From Ningiella ruwaisensis (GTDB taxonomy: Bacteria > Pseudomonadota > Gammaproteobacteria > Enterobacterales > Alteromonadaceae): a stretch of 64,000 nucleotides of DNA. The notes under the pieces were generated by a model. That model worked only from the letters and a program-made list of their open reading frames with translations, searched no databases and was not told the origin of the DNA. Shown one piece after another: positions 1 through 9,800 of the stretch. Location of the stretch: positions 306,006-370,005 of the forward strand of contig NZ_RAHT01000005.1 in the NCBI RefSeq assembly GCF_004798935.1, written 5' to 3'. Position numbers and translations under genes: made by a program. Each line of letters opens with the position of its first letter. Within the stretch, counting starts at the first letter, position 1.

Positions 1-1
1 T

Positions 2-658
2 GGAAACGTCGGTATCGGCTTTGCAATCCCGAGCAATATGATGAAAAGCCTGGTCGACCAAATCGTTGAATTTGGCGAGGTCCGTCGAGGACTGTTAGGG
101 ATTTATGGAAACGATGTAGATGCTGGTTTAGCTGAGGCAATGAATTCACCCGCAAATAAAGGTGCCTTTGTTAACGAAGTAAACGAAGATTCTGCTGCTG
201 ATAAAGCGGGTATTCAATCAGGTGACATAATCACTGCTATCAACGGAAATTCTTTAAATAGCTTCAACGAATTGCGTGCCAAAGTGGCGAGTTTGGGCGC
301 AGGTGCTAAAGTGACTCTGACCATTATCCGCAATGGTAAAAAACAGGATGTTGAAGTTACATTAGATGCCGCAGAAGCTATGCAGGCCCAAGCCGAAGAA
401 ATGCATCCAGCGCTTGAAGGTGCAACGTTTGTAACTGGAGAAGACAGAGCAGGCAATGCAGCAGTTGAGGTAACGGAAGTTATCGAAAATTCACCTGCGG
501 CAAGGATCGGTTTGCGCACAGGAGACGTTGTGGTCGGCGTAAATCGTAAACGTATTTCAAGCGTGAGCTCTATGGCTGAAAGTATTGAAGAAGCAAATGG
601 TGTCATTGCGCTAAACGTACAGCGTGGTAACAGCAACCTGTTTGTGATAATTCGTTAA
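2..658 (+). CDS. degQ: DegQ/DegP-type periplasmic serine protease, C-terminal part
   Basis: This is the 3' part of a HtrA-family periplasmic protease/chaperone; the 5' end lies outside the window. The reading frame is open from base 2. The first residues (GNVGIGFAIPSN) are the end of the trypsin-like domain. Two PDZ domains follow: the first around residues 30-120 of the visible part (GLLGIYG, then SAADKAGIQSGDIITAING) and the second around 140-218 (SPAARIGLRTGDVVVGVN). Two PDZ domains fit DegP/DegQ and exclude DegS, which has one. The catalytic residues are not visible. A degS gene lies 2.5 kb downstream on the same strand, like the degQ-degS pairing of E. coli, although two minus-strand genes intervene here. 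DegP cannot be excluded without the N-terminus. Confidence 0.93.
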   Translation, partial: GNVGIGFAIPSNMMKSLVDQIVEFGEVRRGLLGIYGNDVDAGLAEAMNSPANKGAFVNEVNEDSAADKAGIQSGDIITAINGNSLNSFNELRAKVASLGAGAKVTLTIIRNGKKQDVEVTLDAAEAMQAQAEEMHPALEGATFVTGEDRAGNAAVEVTEVIENSPAARIGLRTGDVVVGVNRKRISSVSSMAESIEEANGVIALNVQRGNSNLFVIIR

Positions 659-707
659 CGATAGGGATGTAGTCATTTCAATGCGTTGATTATATTAAAA
701 CGTCGAG

Positions 708-735
708 AGCCGCCACTTTAATGGCGGCTTTTTTA
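708..735 (+). terminator. Rho-independent terminator after the DegQ-like gene
   Basis: Perfect 8-bp stem (AGCCGCCA at 708-715, TGGCGGCT at 722-729) with a 6-nt loop, followed by a run of T. It lies 50 bp after the protease stop codon and ends that transcript before the convergent MATE gene. Confidence 0.9.
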
Positions 736-853
736 TAATGAGGAAATGGATTTATGCTGTGTTGCTTAAAACATGTGATGGTTAACGACAGCGCTTACAT
801 TGTTTATCACTGAAACAAAATTAAAGCCAATTTGTAGCAAAAGCATAGCAAAA

Positions 854-2236
854 TTATACAATGTCTTCTGAAAAAAGCTGCGGAACACAGTCTTCTTTCT
901 TTGCTTTGTTTAACCACCAAAGACAAAAGCTGGCAACAATGACGCCAGCAAGCAGATTTGACGCCGCAATTGCGTAATAAATCGCCTGGCTATCAAAATA
1001 TAAACTGGCAAAAAAGCTCAAGGGAACGTAAAGCATGGCGGTACGAATAAGATAGTATGCAAGTCCAGTTACCGAATGCCCTAAAGAATTAAATGCGGCT
1101 GACGACACAATCACAATCCCGTAGCCAAACAAACTCAAGGTGACGACTGATAGGTAACGGTAGGCTTCTTCTCCCACCTTTTCTGATGAAGCAAGCGCAT
1201 TTGCTATAGGCAAGGCTGCAAAATAAAAGATCACAGCAAGCAACAGCGCCCAGACAAAGCAAATCAAATAACATTTTTTAAGTGCTTCCAACACTCTCCC
1301 TCTGTTACCTGCCCCCCAATTCTGTCCGGCAATTGGGCCTATTGCAGCAGACAGCGCCAGCATGGGAATGCACGCAAAGGACTCGATACGTGTTGCCACG
1401 CCAAAAGCGGCTACAGTAGCGTCACCGTAAGAGGCTAAAATCGAAGTCACCACTGCAATGCCAATGGGATTAACAACGCTTCCCGCGCCTGCGGGCAAGG
1501 CAATCTTTAGCACCTCTTTTATAGATGCCATCAGCTCCTGAATAGGCGGCAGCGCGATTACAATAAGCTGCTCGCGAAAATACGCTAAATAAAGGGCGAA
1601 AATAAAGGTTAAAATTCGAGCCACTAAGGTTCCGTAAGCCGCCCCTTCAATACCCAGAGATGGAATAGGGCCATAACCGAAAATCAAAAGTGGTGTAGCG
1701 GCAACGTTAACCACCGCTGCTCCTATCATGATCAAACTTGGCCAAAAGGCATCTCCTACTGAGCGGATCACTGCGTTAGCAACCATCGGGATAACCAAAA
1801 ATGGCATCGAAATGTACCAAATTTGCATGTAACGCGTGAGAAGTTGCAGTACTTCACCTTTTGCGCCTAATAAGCCGAATAAAGGCTCAATACTGAAAAA
1901 GCCTGCCAGAGATATTACTAAAACGATAAGCGTTGCCAGAATTAAACTGTCTGTTGAACGGCGTTTGGCTGTGCTTCTATCTTTTGCGCCAACGCTACGA
2001 GATACAACTGACGCCGCTCCTGCCCCCAGCCCGCTTGCTAAACTTGCGATTGCCATGGTGACCGGAAAGGTAAATGAAAGCGCTGCAAGCTCGTTTGTGC
2101 CTAATTTACCAACAAAATACGTATCGACAATTGAGACAGAAAATACAGCAACGATCCCCGCCACCATGGGCAGGGTTAGATTGGCGATTGATTGATAAAT
2201 TGATCCTTGCGTTAAATCCCTATCGCTTTTTGCCAT
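854..2236 (-). CDS. MATE-family multidrug/Na+ (or H+) antiporter
   Basis: A 460-residue inner-membrane protein of MATE size with about 12 hydrophobic segments. The N-terminus (LTQGSIYQSIANLTLPMVAG) and the following segment with DTYFVGKLGTNELAALSFTFP are typical of MatE-domain proteins, and the second half repeats the fold (LPAGAGSVVNPIGIAVVTSI). The family exports drugs or metabolites in exchange for Na+ or H+; the substrate cannot be told from sequence. It is a monocistronic gene convergent with the DegQ-like gene. I see no clear terminator between its stop and the protease terminator. Confidence 0.92.
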   Translation of the reverse strand: MAKSDRDLTQGSIYQSIANLTLPMVAGIVAVFSVSIVDTYFVGKLGTNELAALSFTFPVTMAIASLASGLGAGAASVVSRSVGAKDRSTAKRRSTDSLILATLIVLVISLAGFFSIEPLFGLLGAKGEVLQLLTRYMQIWYISMPFLVIPMVANAVIRSVGDAFWPSLIMIGAAVVNVAATPLLIFGYGPIPSLGIEGAAYGTLVARILTFIFALYLAYFREQLIVIALPPIQELMASIKEVLKIALPAGAGSVVNPIGIAVVTSILASYGDATVAAFGVATRIESFACIPMLALSAAIGPIAGQNWGAGNRGRVLEALKKCYLICFVWALLLAVIFYFAALPIANALASSEKVGEEAYRYLSVVTLSLFGYGIVIVSSAAFNSLGHSVTGLAYYLIRTAMLYVPLSFFASLYFDSQAIYYAIAASNLLAGVIVASFCLWWLNKAKKEDCVPQLFSEDIV

Positions 2237-2329
2237 GTGAAAAGCATTCTCATATTTTTTATAGAACTAATGCATAGTCTGGCGAGCTTTTTTATGATCA
2301 CAAAAACAAAATTCAATAAAACTAAAATC

Positions 2330-2354
2330 AAAAAAAGCGGGCAAATTGCCCGCT
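2330..2354 (-). terminator. Rho-independent terminator, minus strand
   Basis: Read on the minus strand, a GC-rich stem (AGCGGGC/GCCCGCT, 2336-2354) is followed by a run of T. It sits 24 bp after the stop of the 183-residue secreted-protein gene and ends that transcript. Confidence 0.88.
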
Positions 2355-2377
2355 AGAAATTTAGTGGCTTATTAAGA

Positions 2378-2929
2378 TTAGCCTTTGTGCTCTAAAGAAG
2401 AGGGGTGAAGGACAATGCGTACTACGCCTTCGTCATCTTTAACAAAGCCCCATGTTTTATCCACAGAAGTTACACCGTCTTTATTGGTGAAATGCACTTT
2501 ACCAATGGTTGAAGCACTGTCACCCGCAATAAACACCGCGTTATTTTCAACTTCGCACTTGGTCCAGCCCATTAAAGCGAAACCTTTGTCGTTAGGGAAA
2601 TTGTCATCACCGCCTACAAAATAAGATAAAGCACCTTCGCTGGTAGGACGGAATGTTTGAGGAACAACAGTTAAGGTAGGTTTAAACAGTACCGCACCCA
2701 TTTGGTAACCATAAGCGGCGTCAATGATGTCTTTTGCCAATGCCTTGGCAGCATCGTGTCCCTTTTCTTGATTTGTGCTGCTGATTTCTAGCAAAGCGTT
2801 ACACCAACCTTGCTGAGCATTCAAAACTTCTTGCTCGCTCAAACCTTGATTAACAACCTTGACATCGGCCACTGCGCTTAACGATAACGAAGCCGCGCCA
2901 AGTAATACTGCCAAACTTTTTAGTTTCAT
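2378..2929 (-). CDS. Secreted small protein, possibly NTF2/SnoaL-like
   Basis: A 183-residue protein with a clear Sec signal peptide (MKLKSLAVLLGAASLSLSAVA, cleavage after about residue 21), so probably periplasmic. The mature part has an alpha-helical N-terminal half (EQEVLNAQQGWCNALLEIS, then AAKALAKDIIDAAYGYQMGA) and a beta-rich C-terminal half ending in TWGFVKDDEGVVRIVLHPSSL. This order and the final HPSS motif recall NTF2-like proteins. I recall relatives being labelled phosphoribosyl-AMP cyclohydrolase; nothing here supports that enzyme, whose metal-binding Cys motifs are absent. A good ribosome-binding site (AAGGAA) lies just upstream. Function unknown. It is monocistronic with its own terminator. 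Confidence 0.75.
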   Translation of the reverse strand: MKLKSLAVLLGAASLSLSAVADVKVVNQGLSEQEVLNAQQGWCNALLEISSTNQEKGHDAAKALAKDIIDAAYGYQMGAVLFKPTLTVVPQTFRPTSEGALSYFVGGDDNFPNDKGFALMGWTKCEVENNAVFIAGDSASTIGKVHFTNKDGVTSVDKTWGFVKDDEGVVRIVLHPSSLEHKG

Positions 2930-3196
2930 ATTGTTTCCTTATAACATAACGAGAGTGATAAAATCGAAATGTTATACGGTAACGATTTAACTTAGGGACA
3001 AAAATAATTGCTCGATTTTATTTTATTAATAAATAAGAAAAAGCAGATGAAACATATTGCATGTAGAGCCTGTTTATCTGTGACCAATATTTGGATTAGG
3101 CCTACAATTGCCGAGAACACAATCTATAAACAAAAATAAACACCTGCTAATGAAATTTGCTATGATCAAAACTTAAGCTGTAAACGTTTGGAAAGC

Positions 3197-4285
3197 ATGA
3201 CCTTATTTAGTCGAATTTTAATTGCCGTTTTAAAACCCGTAATGCTTGGCATTGTGGTTGCTGCCATTTTGCTCGCCTTTTTTCCGGAATTCCGGCAAGG
3301 TGCGGGTTTGGATTTAAACATTTTCAAAAATAGCCAAACGATACCGCCTCGAATGAGCTATTACGACGCGCTTGAAAGAAGTGCGCCTGCCGTAGTCAAT
3401 ATTTACAGTATTAGTCTGGAAAACGACAATCGAATATTTCGAAGCCGTCGAACTTACGAACGCACATCGCTAGGTTCTGGCGTCATTATGAGTGACGATG
3501 GCTATCTGCTGACTTGTTATCATGTTATACAAAATGCCGACAGCATCTACGTAACCTTGCAAGACAGTCGTTTGCTGCAGGCCCAATTAGTGGGTTTTGA
3601 TGAAATTACCGATTTGGCTGTATTGCGTGTTTTTGCTGAAGATCTCCATGTCATCCCGCAAATGGAAAACCCTGATTTGCGAGTGGGCGATGTTGTGATG
3701 GCAATAGGCAACCCTCTAGACCTTGGTCAAACCATTACATCAGGTATCGTTAGTCGTGCCGGCTTAAGCACGTTTTCTACATTCTTTGATTTTATTCAAA
3801 CCGACGCTGTGCTTAATCAGGGAAATTCTGGCGGAGCTTTGGTTGACAGCAACGGTTATCTTGTAGGGATCACCAACGCTAACTTTAAAACTATTGACGA
3901 GCGACGCAGAGTCACAAGTGTTGATGGTGTTAATTTTGCTGTACCTTATGAATTAGCAAGACGGGTTATGGACGAAATTATACTTAACGGTAAAGTTACC
4001 CGAGGACAGTTGGGGTTTACCGGCGGTGAGCTAAGAGACAACCCCGGAATAGTAGTTGATTCAGTTAGCACGAATAGTCCTGCCGCGGCAGCGGGACTAC
4101 AAGTCAACGACATTTTATTAGAAATCAATGGAACCGAAGTGAATAGCGCGGCAAAAACGCGAGACTTGATTGCTGAAACTAAGCCCGGCTCAGAAATGAC
4201 CTTGGTCGTGAGCCGAGATGGTGAAATTATTGAAATGACAGTGGTCGTTGGTGAACTTTTGCCGCAAATGATCGCGCGCGGCTAA
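3197..4285 (+). CDS. degS: DegS site-1 protease of the sigma-E stress response
   Basis: DegS is an inner-membrane-anchored periplasmic serine protease that cuts the anti-sigma factor RseA when its PDZ domain senses misfolded porins. Seen here: an N-terminal membrane anchor (about residues 10-28), a trypsin-like domain with the triad His (CYHVIQNAD), Asp (EITDLAVLRV) and Ser (NQGNSGGAL), and a single PDZ domain (SPAAAAGLQVNDILLEING). One PDZ domain plus the anchor separates it from DegP/DegQ. The ATG at 3197 is chosen; an in-frame TTG at 3188 would add three residues, and neither has a strong ribosome-binding site. It is convergent with murA. Confidence 0.93.
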   Translation: MTLFSRILIAVLKPVMLGIVVAAILLAFFPEFRQGAGLDLNIFKNSQTIPPRMSYYDALERSAPAVVNIYSISLENDNRIFRSRRTYERTSLGSGVIMSDDGYLLTCYHVIQNADSIYVTLQDSRLLQAQLVGFDEITDLAVLRVFAEDLHVIPQMENPDLRVGDVVMAIGNPLDLGQTITSGIVSRAGLSTFSTFFDFIQTDAVLNQGNSGGALVDSNGYLVGITNANFKTIDERRRVTSVDGVNFAVPYELARRVMDEIILNGKVTRGQLGFTGGELRDNPGIVVDSVSTNSPAAAAGLQVNDILLEINGTEVNSAAKTRDLIAETKPGSEMTLVVSRDGEIIEMTVVVGELLPQMIARG

Positions 4286-4326
4286 CACCGCACGCCACTA
4301 GGTAGTTTCTTTTTTTAAATTGTTGC

Positions 4327-5616
<1,290 letters not shown>

Positions 5617-5643
5617 TTATACAACTTTCGCTGTCAGCTATTT

Positions 5644-5895
5644 TTATTGATTGAAAAGCTTTTCTCGCTGCCACTGTGCGTTTGAGAACGTTTTAACAGA
5701 AAGTGCGTGAATAGTGCCATCGGCAATCTGTTTGGACAAGGGGGAAGAAATCATTTGTTGGCGTTTGACGCGAGACATTGTCTCAAACTGATCGTCAACA
5801 GCAATAACTTGATAATGGGTGCCTTCGCTTTTAACGAATACTTGCTCTATACCGGTCGCTTGTTTTACTAAATCTGCGACTTCTTCATTTGTCAT
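5644..5895 (-). CDS. ibaG: BolA-family protein IbaG
   Basis: An 83-residue BolA-like protein, the usual size for IbaG (YrbA). BolA-family proteins bind monothiol glutaredoxins and [2Fe-2S] clusters and have been linked to acid stress. The central VKSEGTHYQVIAVDDQFE and the following VKRQQMISSPLSKQIADGTIHALSVKTFS match the BolA fold. Its place between mlaB and murA is the conserved one in gammaproteobacteria and distinguishes it from BolA itself. Confidence 0.93.
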   Translation of the reverse strand: MTNEEVADLVKQATGIEQVFVKSEGTHYQVIAVDDQFETMSRVKRQQMISSPLSKQIADGTIHALSVKTFSNAQWQREKLFNQ

Positions 5896-5921
5896 GTAGT
5901 GCCTCTTTTTGCTGGTTTGAG

Positions 5922-6236
5922 TTATTCACTGGTACTAAGCAAAGCCTCGGCGTTGCTTAACTTAGCTAAATCAGATAATTTTTGAGGGATGTGTAAAAAG
6001 CATACCCTAACATCGCGTTTATTGAAATCACGTACCGCGTTTATCAACCAAGCCAATCCTGCGGTATCGACACGCTCTACCTGATTCAGGCTGATATCCA
6101 CTTTTTTCGCTTTGTCAATTGTTGTGCAGTCTTTATTGCTCAACATAGCAATCAGGTTCTGAGAAAGCGTATCAAGTGTTAACTCACCCTTCAGTTTTAT
6201 CAGCGCCTGATCCTTATCAGAAAAACTCAACTGCAC
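5922..6236 (-). CDS. mlaB: STAS-domain protein MlaB
   Basis: MlaB is the small cytoplasmic STAS subunit that stabilises and regulates the MlaFE ABC transporter of the phospholipid-transport system. This 104-residue protein has the STAS core (ELTLDTLSQNLIA, then VERVDTAGLAWLINAVRDF), including the Asp-Thr-Ala-Gly loop. It starts with GTG at 6236, which shares one base with the stop codon of mlaC, suggesting translational coupling. Confidence 0.93.
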   Translation of the reverse strand: MQLSFSDKDQALIKLKGELTLDTLSQNLIAMLSNKDCTTIDKAKKVDISLNQVERVDTAGLAWLINAVRDFNKRDVRVCFLHIPQKLSDLAKLSNAEALLSTSE

Positions 6237-6991
6237 TATTCGTCTTCCTCGTCGTCTTCCTCATCACTAACCTCGGGAGCGGGTGCTTCACCATCGCTTA
6301 ACTTAATAGGCTGATTGATGCTTTCTCTCATATTTGCAATGACTGCTTGTATTCCGTCTTTTCGAAGCATACCTTCAAATTCGCTTTGCTTGGAAGAAAG
6401 CAGAGAAATGCCCTCCGCAATCATGTCGTATGCCTGCCACTCGCCGCTCTTGCGATCTTTACGTACTTTAAAAGCAACTTTGATATCCGGTCGGTTTCCG
6501 TCTTTGATAGTGGCTCTCACAGTTACATCGGTGCGATCTTCGTAGTCAAAAGCGGGTTCAAACTCCACCACTTGGTCATCATAATACCCCATTGCTACGG
6601 CGTAACTTGTGATCAAATACTGTCTGAACACCGATACAAACTCCAGTAAATCCTTCTTCTCGGTTGTTCTTGCATACTTGCCAAGCACTTTGAATGCACT
6701 AAAGCGGTAATCGATATAAGGAAGTAACTCTTCTTCCATGATAGTGCGCAAAATCTCAGGGTCCTGCTTGATGTTTTCCTGCTCAGCTTTGATCCTGTCG
6801 AAGGTTTTAGAAGCCACTTCTTGTACCATCATATAAGGGTCAGTCATGTCTACACTATCTGACTTTTGCTGCGCCGTTGCGTTAGACAACCCGGTGGCAA
6901 CGATGAGCAATGCAGCACACAGGCTGGTAAAGCCTTTATGTAATTTGGACCAATATGTCATATTTTGTACTCTGTTACCTAAACTTATCAT
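6236..6991 (-). CDS. mlaC: Periplasmic phospholipid-binding protein MlaC
   Basis: MlaC ferries phospholipid across the periplasm between the outer-membrane MlaA complex and the inner-membrane MlaFEDB complex. The protein has a signal peptide (hydrophobic stretch ending near SNATAQQ) and the MlaC/Ttg2D body (EELLPYIDYRFSAFKVLGKY, FRQYLITSYAVAMG, WQAYDMIAEGISLL). The C-terminus carries an unusual acidic tail (EVSDEEDDEEDE). Start choice is uncertain: ATG at 6991 is given because a purine-rich AAGAGA lies upstream; ATG at 6961 would give a more ordinary signal peptide, and a TTG at 7012 would extend it. Confidence 0.92.
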   Translation of the reverse strand: MISLGNRVQNMTYWSKLHKGFTSLCAALLIVATGLSNATAQQKSDSVDMTDPYMMVQEVASKTFDRIKAEQENIKQDPEILRTIMEEELLPYIDYRFSAFKVLGKYARTTEKKDLLEFVSVFRQYLITSYAVAMGYYDDQVVEFEPAFDYEDRTDVTVRATIKDGNRPDIKVAFKVRKDRKSGEWQAYDMIAEGISLLSSKQSEFEGMLRKDGIQAVIANMRESINQPIKLSDGEAPAPEVSDEEDDEEDE

Positions 6992-7055
6992 TCTATATAT
7001 TCTCTTAAACAAAATTAGTGGCTTTCAACACACAAGTGTTTTTTTGTCGCTACCT

Positions 7056-7580
7056 TTAGTCGCTACCTTGGTTAAACAAAAATTGACCAATCAAATCCTC
7101 TAATACAAGCGCGGATTTGGTATCGAATATTTCTTCGCCCTCAGTTAAATACGGGCAGTTTTCATATGGTGCTGATTGGCAAACACCATCTTCCTCAATC
7201 ATTTCCAAATCTTCCGGAAAAATAAAACCCGGTTGCAAACCAATGAACTGTTCGCCTAACAAACCAGAAGTCAAAATTGAAAGACTGCTGGTATCAGGAA
7301 AAGTCTGCTCATATTCTGACGATATTTCCAATTCGACCATGGGAACCAGATCTTGTTCATTCAGATATATACGAGATACTCGCCCCACTACCACGCCGCC
7401 GACTTTTACTGAAGAACGGGGCTTTAATCCGCCGATGTTATCAAAGCGAGCCGTTAGCTTATAAGTCTCTCCACCACCTGCCATGCCCTGATTGGCCACT
7501 CTCAAAGCAAGCAGTAATGCAGCGCCAATTGCCAAGGCGACAAAAATTCCTACCCACAATTCTGTTCGTTTGCTAATCAT
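7056..7580 (-). CDS. mlaD: Inner-membrane MCE-domain protein MlaD
   Basis: MlaD is anchored in the inner membrane and forms the hexameric lipid-binding MCE ring on MlaE. The 174-residue protein has one N-terminal membrane helix (about residues 8-27) and an MCE domain starting at YKLTARFDNIGGLKPRSSVKVGGVVVGRV (about residues 40-68), then SILTSGLLGEQFIGLQPG. The C-terminus ends with a hydrophobic segment as in other MlaD proteins. It lies between mlaE and mlaC. Confidence 0.95.
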   Translation of the reverse strand: MISKRTELWVGIFVALAIGAALLLALRVANQGMAGGGETYKLTARFDNIGGLKPRSSVKVGGVVVGRVSRIYLNEQDLVPMVELEISSEYEQTFPDTSSLSILTSGLLGEQFIGLQPGFIFPEDLEMIEEDGVCQSAPYENCPYLTEGEEIFDTKSALVLEDLIGQFLFNQGSD

Positions 7581-7605
7581 TCATAATCCTAATAAATAAA
7601 CGCAC

Positions 7606-8382
7606 TTAGCTAATACCAAACATAAGCGCAGTTAACACAAAATCTAGTCCCAAAATAGATAAGGATGAGAAAACGACTGTTTGAGTCGTTGCCTTACTGA
7701 TACCTTCGGAAGTTGGAATACAGGAATATCCCTTGTACAGCGCAATCCAGACGACGACTAGCGCAAATACTATACTCTTGATAACACCATTGACGACGTC
7801 TTTATTCCATTCAACAGTCGACTGCATGATTGACCAGTAACTTCCTGAATCAACGCCAAGCCAGTCCACGCCAACAACATGCCCGCCTAAAATACCGACC
7901 GCTGAAAATATCAAAGCTAGCATTGGCATACTGATCACGCCTGCCCAAAAACGAGGCGAAATTACGCGTCTTAAGGGATCAACCGCCATCATTTCGAGTG
8001 AACTTAGTTGCTCTGTAGCCTTCATTAGTCCAATCTCAGCAGTTAGCGCGCTTCCTGCACGACCGGCAAACAACAATGCCGTGACAACAGGACCTAACTC
8101 TCGCAGTATGGATAATGCGACCATTGGCCCTAAACTTCCCTCAGCGCCATAGTTTACCAAGATGGTATAACCTTGAAGTGCCATAACCATGCCGATAAAA
8201 AGTCCCGACACCATGATTATCAGCAGCGACTGAACGCCAACGACGTACATTTGCTCAATGGTTAATTTGATATTTTTCCATTTCGGGAACGCGAAAAGTG
8301 CTCCAAAAAGCATAATACTGGACGCGCCGACTGAGGACACTTTTTGAAGCGTTGAACGACCCAAGTCATGCAAAAAACTCAT
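7606..8382 (-). CDS. mlaE: ABC transporter permease MlaE
   Basis: MlaE is the membrane permease of the Mla phospholipid ABC transporter. The 258-residue protein has several membrane helices and the conserved MlaE/YrbE block ([20 protein letters not shown], then [20 protein letters not shown]), including the coupling region [10 protein letters not shown] that contacts the ATPase. It overlaps the mlaF stop by 4 bp and is followed by mlaD after about 25 bp, in the order mlaF-E-D-C-B. Confidence 0.96.
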   Translation of the reverse strand: MSFLHDLGRSTLQKVSSVGASSIMLFGALFAFPKWKNIKLTIEQMYVVGVQSLLIIMVSGLFIGMVMALQGYTILVNYGAEGSLGPMVALSILRELGPVVTALLFAGRAGSALTAEIGLMKATEQLSSLEMMAVDPLRRVISPRFWAGVISMPMLALIFSAVGILGGHVVGVDWLGVDSGSYWSIMQSTVEWNKDVVNGVIKSIVFALVVVWIALYKGYSCIPTSEGISKATTQTVVFSSLSILGLDFVLTALMFGIS

Positions 8383-9182
8383 GCTTTTGCTCCAATCAGA
8401 CTGTCGCTGATATTGTCTGCCGGAAAATGGAAAGGAACAGGGCCATCTGCATTGCCATTTAAAAACTGCTGGACGAGTTCAGATTCTGAGTCTTTAATTT
8501 GCTCAGGTGTGCCTTCCCCAATGATTTTTTTATTTGCCAGAATATAAACATAATCGGCAATAGTGAGTACCTCACTGACATCATGCGTGACTACAATTGA
8601 GGTGACGTTCAGCGCTTTACTTAAGGATTTAATCAGTTCGACTAAAACGCCCATCGAAATCGGATCCTGTCCGGCAAAAGGTTCGTCATACATTATTAAA
8701 TCTGGATCTAATGCAATTGCGCGAGCCAGTGCAGCGCGCCGCGCCATACCACCAGATAATTCACTTGGCTGCAAATGCGCAGCACCGCGAAGCCCTACCG
8801 CTTCAAGCTTTAACATGACCACGGTGCGAATAATGTCTTCGTCAAGTTTGGTATGTTCGCGCAACGGAAACGCGACGTTGTCAAAAACAGACATGTTAGT
8901 AAATAAAGCCCCGCTTTGGAAAAGCATGCTCATTTTGCGTCTTAATTCGTAAAGTCTATTGCGAGAGACACCGTGCACGTCTTCTCCCTGAAAAATGACA
9001 GAGCCTTTGTCTGGTGTCAGTTGCCCGCCGATGAGCTTAAGAAGTGTCGTTTTTCCGATCCCGCTTGGCCCCATGATGGCAGTAATTTTACCGGTTTTTA
9101 CTTCAAGAGAAATACCGTCATAAATCACCCGCTCAGCACGGCTAAAAGTCATGTTTTTTACGCTTACTATATGTTCAGACAT
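8379..9182 (-). CDS. mlaF: ABC transporter ATPase MlaF
   Basis: MlaF is the ATP-hydrolysing subunit of the phospholipid transporter. Motifs in order: Walker A (GPSGIGKTT), Q-loop (MLFQSGALF), ABC signature ([14 protein letters not shown]), Walker B ([13 protein letters not shown]) and the H-loop (VVTHD). The ATG at 9182 ([10 protein letters not shown]) is chosen; the frame stays open to a TTG at 9206, which would add eight unlikely residues. First gene of the minus-strand operon; the roughly 600 bp upstream, shared with the divergent antiporter-kds-lpt operon, holds an inverted-repeat element. Confidence 0.96.
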   Translation of the reverse strand: MSEHIVSVKNMTFSRAERVIYDGISLEVKTGKITAIMGPSGIGKTTLLKLIGGQLTPDKGSVIFQGEDVHGVSRNRLYELRRKMSMLFQSGALFTNMSVFDNVAFPLREHTKLDEDIIRTVVMLKLEAVGLRGAAHLQPSELSGGMARRAALARAIALDPDLIMYDEPFAGQDPISMGVLVELIKSLSKALNVTSIVVTHDVSEVLTIADYVYILANKKIIGEGTPEQIKDSESELVQQFLNGNADGPVPFHFPADNISDSLIGAKA

Positions 9183-9345
9183 CTTTTTGCTTACGATACA
9201 AACCAACCGGCCAGGCCTGGATAGTTTGAGCGCCTTATTTCCTTTTTATTTCTATCTCGTTCCAATACCCAAGAACATTACGTAGTGATCATTAAATTTT
9301 AGTCATTCACAGTGCGGGAGATATGACAATGATTCGGCGAGATAG

Positions 9346-9616
9346 TTAGAGCGTGTTTACCTTTGTTCATTAATTGTGTTGGGGTCTAAAATTGGCGAGA
9401 ACAAGGCATTACTAATGAAGTTTGGTGATTCCAAACGAATTAGGAATAACGCAGTTATCGCCAATTTTAGGCCCAACCCGCAGGGCAGTGGCCATTTACT
9501 TGCTATACTGCCCAAAAATCCGCTTATTTGGAAGCACCAAACTGCGCAAATTTTTGATTGTCTAGCAAGTAAATGGCCTACTGCACAATTAATAAACAAA
9601 GGTAAACACGCTCTAA
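9346..9616. repeat. MITE-like folded inverted-repeat element 1
   Basis: A 271-bp noncoding element. Its 33-bp ends are inverted repeats with one mismatch (9346-9378 and 9584-9616). Inside are two long imperfect hairpins: A at 9382-9474, with outer arms 9382-9398 and 9458-9474 matching at 16 of 17 bases, and B around 9484-9583, with arms 9490-9505 and 9563-9578 matching perfectly. A single strand would therefore fold as a three-way junction. It fills most of the gap between mlaF and the yrbG-like gene. Short open frames inside it are by-products of the symmetry. It resembles element 2 at 32997-33266 in layout and in the end motif (GTTxAyCTTTG). Confidence 0.82.
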
Positions 9617-9800
9617 TTAGCTTCCAGAAGTAATGATATTTTAGCCTTTTTCAAGTCAATCTGCCGTATAAAAATGCACTATTTTATCTAATTTGTTGTT
9701 ATAGCTTATTTCTATGAACATAATTGTGGGTTATTACATCTAAAATGTTACAATTTGCGACACGTATTTGGTATGTCGCTCATATAATTAGAAGAAACCT

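Noticed and set aside
4266..4320. Terminator after degS
   Set aside because: A weak GC-rich stem (about 4263-4285) lies too far from the T-run at 4309-4317 and has a mismatch.
9357..9633. Open frames on both strands inside element 1
   Set aside because: They follow from the inverted-repeat symmetry, have no ribosome-binding site and resemble no protein.
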